Assembly: GCA_027943245.1 (NCBI GenBank)
Contig: JANDJZ010000070.1
Location: forward strand, 62,001-126,000
Direction: 5' to 3'
DNA from: Acanthamoeba sp. SK_2022b
Taxonomy: Eukaryota > Discosea > Longamoebia > Acanthamoebidae
Length of the DNA: 64,000 bases
Shown here in pieces: positions 1 to 8,837 of the stretch (within the stretch, counting starts at the first letter, position 1; every line of letters starts with the position of its first letter). The notes beneath the pieces are model-generated. The model was given only the letters and a program-made list of their open reading frames with translations, was not told the origin of the DNA and searched no databases. The position numbers and the translations under genes were made by a program.

Positions 1-51
1 GCCAAGTCAAGTGCTAACCTTTTGAGTGCGCATTCTTTCGCTCACGTGCAG

Positions 52-2402
52 CCGCTCGCCCTTCTCGTACCTGAACAACCCGGCCGAGGAGAGGGCCAAG
101 TACCAGTACGACGTCGACAAGAACATGACCCTGCTCAGGTACGTCCTCGTGCGATGATCGGGGCCAAGACCAAGGCGCCGTGCTCATCTGCGTTTTTGGT
201 GAAACAGGTTCGAGGACATGAAGGGCAATGAGATCGGCATGGTCAACTGGTTCGCTGTGCACGGCGTCTCCATGACCAACCAGAACAAGCTCATCAGCGG
301 CGACAACAAGGGCTACGCGTCCTATGCCTTTGAGAAGTACAAGAATGGACCCGCGTCCCAGCCTGGCATGGGTCCCTTCATCGCAGCCTTTGCTCAGAGG
401 TAACCCCACCGCCATCGCTTGCGCCCATTTTGTGTCTCTGGCAGACCATCTCATGTTCCTGTTCTTCAGCAATGAGGGAGACGTGACGCCCAACACGAGG
501 GGCGCGTTCTGCGACAACGGCATGCCGTGTGACTTTGCTCACTCCACCTGCGGCGGCTACTCGGAGAACTGCCACGGCTACGGCCCGGGCAAGAACCAGT
601 TTGAGAAGTACGGTGACCCTCCTTCCTTCCCCTTCGGCGGAACACTCATCGAACCGAATGTAACTCTCGGCCAATCAATGCAGCACCAAGATCATCGGCA
701 CCAACCAGTTCAAGAAGGCTCTTGAGCTCTATGAGTCGGCCAAGCAGCCCGTCAGTGGCCCGATCCAGTTTGTCCACACTTTCGTAAACATGCACAAGGT
801 TACCGTGGATCCCGCCTTCACCGGCCTCTCGCACCGTACGCGCTCATCCCCACTCCCCCTTTTTATTTTTATTTTTTTTTTGTTTTTATTTTGCTGGTTT
901 TGTTTTACACACCTTTATCCACAATTTGAAAGACCCATATAATAATACGTGATGGCTTAAACGATTGCCCGGGCTTGTGTCTGTGGATGGAAACAGCCGT
1001 TTCGACTTGCGTGGGCTCTCTCGGCGACGGCTTTGCCGGCGGCACCACCGACGGTCCTGGCGACTTCAACTTCAAGCAGGGAACCAACAGCACCAGCACC
1101 AACGCCTGGTGGAACTTCATCGCCCACTTCCTGTCGGAGCCCACCAACGAGGACATCACGTGCCAGCACCCCAAGGTACCGCCGCACCCGCTGTCTGTTT
1201 GTGCCGGCGCCATCCACTATCACCGCCACTCACACGTGTCATCGCCGCTCTCTTGGCGCAGCCTATCCTGTTCAACTCGGGCGGCATCGACCTGCCTGCG
1301 CCCTGGACCCCGCACATCCTTCCCCTGCAAGTGTTCCGCGTGGGCCAGCTCGTGATCATCGGCGTGCCCGGCGAGTTCACCACCATGTCGGGCCGTCGTC
1401 TGCGCGACACCGTTCAGCAGGTAATGTCGAAGCACGGCATGACCAACGGCATTCCCGTGATTGCCGGCCTGGCCAACGCCTACTCGCACTACATCGCCAC
1501 CAAGGAGGAATACCGTAATGCCCCTCTCCCCGCCTCCCCTGCCCATGCGCGTGTCCTCTGCGTTTAATGCAGAGACACAATTCGTGCGTCACAGAGGTGC
1601 AGCGCTACGAGGGCGCCTCGACCCTGTATGGTCCCTGGACTCTGGCTGCCTACCAGCAGCTCTACACCTCCCTCACCGACGCCATGCTCTCGGGCACCAA
1701 GGTCCCTCCCGGCCCCACGCCGCCCAACCTCTACGACAGAACCGTACGCCCTCCCCCTCCCCTTTGTGCTGGTGGTCCAGACCATTCTGCGCTCAACGGG
1801 GATGTTGGCGGTGTGGCCTGGGGACGCGATTAGTTCACCCTCCAACTGCCCGTCATCGAGGACTCGGCTCCGGGCGCGTTCGGCCAGGTCGACAAGGACG
1901 TCCAGCCCTCGTACTCGCGCAACTCGACGGTCACCGTGTCCTTCTGGGGCGCCAACCCCCGTAACGACTTCAGGTGCGCACCACCCCACCACGCCTCCTT
2001 ACTCGAGAGACCCCAACTCACTTGAGGCTCCCTCAAAACACAACACAACAGGACGCAGGACACTTTCCTGACTGTGGAGCAGCTCCAGACTGATGGCAGC
2101 TGGAAGGTGATGCTCGTCGATGGCGATTGGGACACTCGCATGTACTGGGAGGAGGTCTGGCTCATTCAGTCCAGGATCACCATCACCTGGGACATCGCCG
2201 CCGACGTCGCCCCTGGTACACCCGCGTCTCCTACATCTCCTCCTCTCCCCGGAGTCGGCGCTGGTCCACCTAACCTGGGTGTCGGGCGCTTGTGGTGTGT
2301 ATGGCAGGCAAGTACCGTATCAGGACCTTCGGCAAGTCGAAGGACCTGCTGGGCTACTACACCCCCTACGTGGGCACCTCCAGCGTCTTCACGGTCGCCT
2401 AA
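52..2402 (+). CDS. ASAH2: Neutral (non-lysosomal) ceramidase, 5' end outside window
   Basis: Hydrolyses ceramide to sphingosine and fatty acid; family members act at the cell surface or in secretory compartments. The first visible exon starts after a CAG acceptor at 49-51 and reads RSPFSYLNNP, a conserved stretch of the catalytic domain. Later exons carry NWFAVHGVSM (the His is a zinc ligand in the family), NEGDVTPN (477-494), VPGEFTTM (zinc-binding Glu region) and EGASTLYGPWT (zinc-binding Tyr region). The C-terminal Ig-like domain ends at TAA 2400-2402. At least eight exons are split by short GT-AG introns. The oddity is the amidase motif: the family has GDVSPN with a Ser nucleophile, but here codon 486-488 is ACG (Thr). 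The start codon and any signal peptide lie upstream of the window. The family call is secure; activity is uncertain because of the Thr. Confidence 0.93.
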
Positions 2403-2672
2403 GTCGTCGATCGACTGCTGTGGTAACAAAACGGACGCCTTATCGCTGGCTCCCTGGCACGGCTGCGTTGAGTCATTATCGCTACCCTCTTCTTTCGCTC
2501 GCTTCTCCTTTCCCATTAAACTTGCGGTCGTTGCTGAGCCTTGATGTCCTTGGCCGGGAGAAACCGGGTGCGCGCGGCTGTTCCCTCCCTGCTTCGCTTT
2601 TTCTGCGGGGTAGCGAAATAATCGAATTAAAAAAGAAACGTAGAGAAAAGTACGACACTTGCCGCCTTGAAG

Positions 2673-3326
2673 ATGAGCATTCCAGGCACCCAAAACTTGA
2701 TCGAGCGACCACCCGGTCGCCCCATGCTCGACTACGACACCAAAGAGAAGGTTAAAAAAGGTATGGCGCCATGCCTGACAAATGCCTGCTAATTCACATC
2801 TGATTGCCACAAAGTTGCCAAGAACACATCCGACTACTTGACACGGGTGGCGAACGAACCATCGGTGGGTCTGTACCACGTTCAGGACCACGTTCGGCGC
2901 TCAATCCCCAAGTTTGTAGACGTGCAGGTAGTGCACATCAATCCTCGCTCTCCTCTTGCCATGGCGCTTACGGTTTTGCAGCGAGACGTGCGAAGCACGC
3001 AGGAGAGGACCGAGGAAATGATCCTCGATGTGGACTACTCCCTGGCCACAGTGAAGAGCCTGCACGGCCTGCCCACATTCACAACTGTCAACGAGCTCAT
3101 GAACGCCTCCATCGCCCGCCTCCAGAAGATGAACCAGGCCAAGTGCGTCGTTCTTTGGCTTGCTTGTACAGATGTGGGTCGTCTCACTCTAGGACACACC
3201 CCTCGCAGGCTACGAGAGGGCAACACTGTACAACGCTCGCACACCGTCGCCACGGCCTACTCGTTCTCTACCACGCCCAAACCCAGCAAACAGATTGCCG
3301 CCGAACTGCAGTTCAAACGATTCTGA
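2673..3326 (+). CDS. BORCS8: BORC complex subunit 8 homologue (BORCS8 / MEF2BNB)
   Basis: BORC is the lysosome-surface complex that recruits Arl8 and couples lysosomes to kinesins. Four exons (2673-2760, 2815-2927, 2982-3142, 3209-3326) splice in frame to about 159 residues, against about 119 in human. The diagnostic block is ANEPSVGLYHVQDHVRRS at the start of exon 2; the human protein has the near-identical ANEPSVALYRLQEHVRRS. A helical segment with LDVDYSLATVKSL follows, matching the human VEYACSAVKNL region. The C-terminal 40 residues (Ser/Thr/Lys-rich) do not match the human protein. I chose ATG 2673 as the first in-frame Met; an N-terminal extension of about 30 residues precedes the conserved core. 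The gene starts about 270 bases after the ceramidase stop on the same strand. The family match is strong; membership of a BORC complex in this organism is inferred. Confidence 0.85.
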
Positions 3327-3595
3327 CCAGGCATCCGCGATGCTATCCTACTGGCTGCAGACTGAGCTCCACATCTAGATTTATGAGAATGCACATCTCG
3401 CCCTTGTGGTCTCTTCTTTCCTTTCTTTCCCTTAGTATTTGCCATGGCCGTTCTGTGGAAGGACTGGGAAATCCAAGTGGGGGGCTGTGTGTTACAGCCG
3501 AATTGTCACCTTTTGACCTCCGCTTGCCACTTATCCTGTCCGGTTCATAGCCACACCACACTCTCAGCAACACACTACACACATACACACACAAA

Positions 3596-3943
3596 ATGAT
3601 TCGACAGAGAAGCGGCCACATGGTGCGGACGCTGTCCATTCTCGACGGTCCCCGGTACAGCGCGAGCGCAGTGGGCCAGTTCCCCAGACCCCACCAACGC
3701 TACGCGGCCACTACATCTACCATCTCCACCTCCACTTCCGCGGTCAGCAGCGAGCAACCGACTGACCGCAAGGGGTGGAAGCGAGCTGATGAGGATGAGG
3801 GGCCCGAGCACCATTCCGTCACCGACCTGCGACGCTTCGCAGAGGGGGATCAGGTGATCGGCACGCGCGAGGGCTTCGACGACACACCACTCGCCTACCC
3901 TCTCCCGCCTGAACGCCTCGAGGGCGGCAGCGCCACTGACTGA
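3596..3943 (+). CDS. Small unknown protein, 115 aa, single exon
   Basis: I do not recognise this protein. It is an uninterrupted ORF whose ATG sits in an AC-rich leader (acaaaATG), the kind of context seen at other starts in the window. The N-terminal 35 residues are basic and hydroxylated (MIRQRSGHMVRTLSILDG), compatible with a mitochondrial presequence. A Ser/Thr run follows, then an acidic-basic C-terminal half with FAEGDQVIGTREGFDD. It lies between the BORCS8 homologue and the 3' end of the RasGEF gene on the opposite strand. Codon composition resembles its neighbours. No catalytic motif or membrane segment is visible. It could be a real small mitochondrial protein or a chance ORF; cDNA would decide. 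Confidence 0.5.
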   Translation: MIRQRSGHMVRTLSILDGPRYSASAVGQFPRPHQRYAATTSTISTSTSAVSSEQPTDRKGWKRADEDEGPEHHSVTDLRRFAEGDQVIGTREGFDDTPLAYPLPPERLEGGSATD

Positions 3944-4265
3944 TCAAATAGAGGAGGTCCAGGGAGAACACACCCAGCACGACGAGCTAAGCCTGTGGGC
4001 GAGAGGCCGTGGATGGGAGAAGACAAGGGAAGAGGAGGGAGGGGGAGAGAGAGAGAGAGAGAGGATGCATCGATTGCACAAACCTCTGTAGTAACGAGAC
4101 AGCGAGGGGGAGGAAGAACAAAGGCTAGCGCGAGCCAACTAAACCGCGCAGCGGATAATCTATACACAAACGACAGCGAGCGAGCGAGCAAGCGAGGGAG
4201 GGAGGTGCGGGAAGAGGAAGGTATCGCGCGGGCGTGGGGCGAGACGCCGAGAGGGTAGCCTTGCT

Positions 4266-7200
4266 TCAAGTGTGGTAGACGAAGAGCTTCTTCACCGCCG
4301 ACATGCCGATCAGAAGCGCGAACCTCAGGTCATCCTCGGTGCGAATGGTGATGCGGTCGTCCTCGAGATCCTTGTATTTGATCAAGAAGTTGTCTGTTTC
4401 GGTTTGTTTCGAGAGACGAGGCACGCAGACGCGATTGCAAAGAGAGAAAGGGAGAGAGAAAGACTGAATGAGTTGTGTAATAAAAACACAGATGTGGCCA
4501 GCGATAGGGTAGTGGTTTCCGGAAGGTGGAGGGGAGGGGTGTACCGTTCTTGAGGCCGTAAGTCTTGGCGATGATCATTCGGAGGTCGCGGAGGGGCACG
4601 TCGCGGGGGATGCTGATGGTGCGGATATCCGACTCGTAGTAGCATTTGATCGCCACCCCCGTGGTCTCTGCTCCCGGTACGGGTTCGATCTCATCGTCAT
4701 CCTCCTCCTCCTCGAGAATCATCTGCGATTTGAGCCTGTGCGGCATGTGCGGCGCGTCGGTCAGCAGGGGGGGGGGGGAGAATGGAAAAAGGAAGGGGGG
4801 GAGAGGAGGGAGGGAGAGCATGCGGAACGGGGGAGGGAGACCTTTCTCGGAGGTCCTCGAGAGCGAGGGCATTGCGTCCGGCCGCCCTGGACTTGCTCGG
4901 TTTCTTCAGCGTGTAGCCTTCATCGTCGCTGCTCTCGCCACTGATCGCTTCTACGCGCGCGGATAGAATGACCCCCCCCCCAAGTCTCTCGAGGTGAGTC
5001 ATCCACAACGACGACAACGACAACGACGACGCGCCAAATCACGGCGCAGCAGAACAAGGGCCGTCCGAGTTACCGTCCATCAAAGCGTCGGCAAAATTTT
5101 GGCCGACCCAGGATCGTCGCCTGTCGTCCTCGTCGCTGCCCTCATCCTGAGCGGCCTCCTCCACGTCTCCCGAATCACCGGCTGTCGATACGGCGCAAGC
5201 GATAGGAAGGGGTCAGCACAAGCACATGTCCGCACACGACGAGCTTGTCCCGCAAAGGAGTGTGGCACGCGTACCAGCTCGTTTGTTTGGCCTGGAGGTG
5301 TTGAGCTCGGAGATGAACTTGATCAACCGCTTTCGATGGCCCAGCCGGACGATCTTGAGCGCTACGAGATCGTCGTTGGCCAGGTCCAGCAGCTCGGCGC
5401 CCGCTACCTGGTTCTCCATGAAGTTGCGTCGGTACTCGCCCATCCCGAGGCTGTCGAGCCAATGGCACACCTCCTCCGGGGTCCACGACTGGGGCTCTGT
5501 GTTGATGCGACATCAATGACCGACCACCCGCGCGCACGCACCGGCGACTTCACACACGCAAGACGTTCTGTGGGGGGGGGAGGGGAAGCGTGTGCCAGAC
5601 CTTTCGATCTCCAACCCTCGCGATCCTCGCCCTTGGCGTCGTAGTTGTTGAAGTCGATGGTGTGAAGGGCCATGATGTCCTTGAGCAGCTTCTTCCGGTG
5701 CACCAGGTGGACCACGCCCAGCGCCAACAGCGTCCTGTGGACGTGTCACGTGGCACGCAGCGGGTAAGCACTCTCTGAGGGCCCTCGAGGGAAAGAGCGA
5801 GAGAGAGAGAGAGAGAGAGGAAGTAGAGGGAAAATAGGAAGTGGGAGGTAAGGAGGGCGAGCACCTGTTGTCAAGTTCGATGATCTGGGCGCCGTCGATC
5901 TGTTTGGAGAGGAAGTTCTCGCGGTATTCGGCCATACCCTTGCTCTCCAGCCACTCCTGCACATCGGCGACGGTCCAGTTGATGGGCTCTGAGGCGATCG
6001 GCGCGGAGCGTGTAAGTCTCCCACGGACAGGCTGCTGGGCCGGGGAAAGGGGGGAACAAAACGGCCAGAGTGGGTGAGCGGGTGGGGCACCTTTGGTGAG
6101 CTTGCCGGTGGCGTCGAAGATGGAGGTCCTCGCGCCCTCGTCGGAGCTCGAGTTGACACCGCCAGCGGGAGGCTCACACTCGAGGGACTGCTTGTGGAGG
6201 GCCTCCTCGTCCAGGTAGGTCACGTTCAGCAGGTACGCGTGTAGCGTGTCGTCCACAGGACTGCACCACGCCCACGCAGGCACGCACGCATATAGGCGTC
6301 AAACTAAGCGCCAAAGGCCAGGACGGTTCTGAGAGCGGCAAGAGGAGGTACATGTCGTAGGATGTGCCCTGGTACTTCTCGATCTCGGAGAGGAGCGCCG
6401 ACACCAGCTCGAACTTCTCGAAGTTGATGAGGATCTTGGCCTCGTCCAAGTGATCCGTGTTGCCGTCGTAGATGAATGTGATGTCGCGCAAGTACATGGC
6501 TGATCACATAAACAAAGCGTTGAGTGAGCTGCAGCTGAGGAAGGGAGGGAGCAGGGCGTACCCATGTAGGGAATGAGGGGCGGTGCTCGCTTCTCGAGCT
6601 CGAGGCGGTATCGATGAAAGTTCTTTTGCGGCGCCATCACCCTCTCTAGCTTATCGAACACTTCGCGCGTCTTCACCGCCAACAACTGCGTGCGAATAAC
6701 GTGGGTGAGAACGCGAGAAGGCGGGAAGGGAATATAAGAGGAGTGAGGTGAGAACGACGATTCGAGCACGACCACGATTGGTGGTCAGGTGCGAGCTAGG
6801 GACTCACCTCCCATGCCTTCCGCAGCCTTTGGATGGAGAAGTTGTTCAGGCCAGAGATGATCGCCATCAGCGAGTTGAAGTTGCCCAGAGCGTAGCATTT
6901 CTGGAGAATGACACGATCGTCAGTATCAATGTAGGAGGTCGAGAGGTGTGTTTGGAGCGAGTATTGGTAGGGGAGGGAGTACATCAGCGGTCATGATGAA
7001 CTTCTTGATGAGGTGCTGCTGGCGCTTTCGGTCGCTGGCCTCTACGATTTGGGTGGCCACCCACCAACTCACCTTTTCCGCGAAAAAGAGCAAACGTTGA
7101 GAAGAGCCCCACCACCACCGTGCAAAACAGTCAGAGACCAAAACGGCCAGTAGTCTGGCGGATCGCGCAGTACCTGGTTGAACCTTCGGCAATAGGCAAG

Positions 7201-8547
7201 CAGGTGAGGGGACAGGTCCTCCTTATTCGATTTGGTCCACGCGAGGTTGAGGAACTCCTTGGCCTTGATGTCTCCAAACTGCTTGAAGTCTGTGGACACG
7301 ATGAGTCAACGAAAGTGGCCCACGAGGAGGGAGGCAAACAAAAGGCGAGAGAGTTACCGATGAGGGTGAGCTGCTCGGCGATGGCAGCCGCGGACACCTC
7401 CACAATATCGATCGACTTGAACGCCTCGGGCGGTCTGATGGGTGGCGCAGGAGCAGGTCTGCCCATCGCCGCCTTCTGTTTCTGAAGAGAGGAGAGGAGA
7501 GGAGAGGAGGAGAGGAGAGGAGAGGTGGTCACAGCATAACACAGTCAGCTCCGCTTCCGAACAGGTTTCGTTTCCGGGACGGAGAACGGCAGACGTGCCG
7601 GCTTCTGGAGGAAGAGCAGCTTGAGCTTGGAGGAGTCGTCTTTGCTGAGGGTCTTGCTGTTCTTGGCAAAGTCGAGGATCTGATTGTAGAGAGGCTTCTT
7701 GAAGAAGTCCTCGAAAAAGTGGTTTTCTACCCACTCGAACAAGAACGCGTTCATCCTGATCACCGATGCACACGATTAATGCTGCTGTTTTAGTATTAAT
7801 GATCAATTATTTTCGCATGCGAACGGAGAGAGACGAACCTGCTGAGCTTGGGCATCGAGACGTAGGCGTTGCCCACTTCGGGCACGTAGCCATACCTGTT
7901 GTGTGCGGATGGGAGGAGAATGTGAGCGCGTAGGTGATAGCCTTTGGTCAGCTACAGTCTCGCAGATACGCACAGCTTAAGGAGCACGTTGAAGAGGTCG
8001 GTCGGCGTGCCGAAGGCGCGGTAACACAGGAGAAACGCCTTTGACAGCTTGGGGTCTGTAGCGCAGGAAAAGGAGAAGGGTTTGTTGCATTCACGGGTGA
8101 GCGGCTGCGCAAAGGTATGTAACGTGACGTGCAACAACGGAGATGATGAACAAAGTGGCACGAGAGGGAACAAACCCACTCAGCCACACAAGGTGCACAC
8201 TTAGGAGGGGAGCACTAGGAAGGGATGAGGGGAAGAAAGTCACCTTTGTTGACCGAGGCGGCCCAAGTAGCGAGGCGTTCGAAGGTGCCGCCCTTGACGG
8301 TGAGCGCGCCGTGGTCGTTGAAGATGATTTGCTGACGTAGGAGGTCAGTCTGCTCCTCGGGCTTCTCCTCTCGCTGGGGCACAGCGTCCACCAGGCCTGC
8401 CTCGCCGTTGATGACTCCGGCCGAGATAGGCACAAGGCCAATCCCACTGTTGTCCATTCCCACTACAGCTACAGTAGGAGCCAATTCATCATCGCTCGCA
8501 TTCTTGATAATTGTTTGCGTGGTTTCTTGTCCGCCCCCGTCTTCCAT
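4266..8547 (-). CDS. RasGEF with two SAM domains and C-terminal PB1 domain
   Basis: Predicted guanine-nucleotide exchange factor for a Ras-family GTPase. In coding order (decreasing coordinate): a disordered N-terminus from ATG 8547; a RasGEF-N region (about 8340-7550; FERLATWAASVNK, then MNAFLFEWVENHFFEDFF); the CDC25 catalytic domain (about 7420-6300; FGDIKAKEFLNLAWTK, GNFNSLMAIISGLNN, APPLIPYMG, LRDITFIYDGN); SAM1 (5995-5605; WTVADVQEWLESKGMAEYR, split by an intron); SAM2 (5495-5290; WTPEEVCHWLDSLGMGEYR); an acidic linker; and PB1 (4690-4266; IKCYYESDIR, OPCA-like IKYKDLEDDRITI), ending FVYHT-stop. Upstream CAC/TTG-type starts were rejected in favour of ATG. Introns are many and carry CT tracts on the sense strand. 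It shares a 290-base divergent promoter with the FYVE-pseudokinase gene. SAM and PB1 suggest scaffolded polymerisation or pairing with another PB1 protein. Domain calls are secure; the exact exon ends are approximate. Confidence 0.9.
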
Positions 8548-8837
8548 CGTTTGCACCGGTAAAGAGATACTTGGGCCGGTTCTTCTTCGATTCTAAAAAT
8601 CACGAGGGCTGAATCGAGGTGGCGTGGGGTCACGAAGAACGATTTCAGTGGCACTTTGTTTGCGTGACCACCACCTGGCGCCTAGGCATCACCACGGCGA
8701 CAAGCTTGGTGTCGACACTCTCGTTCTTGATGACATACCAACCATTCCACCAGATCGGCAAGGAACAGGCGGGTGAAGTCGCTTGCGAGCTCAGGCCCAC
8801 TACACGAAAGCAAAGCGACCAGCACAAAGCCAGCAAC

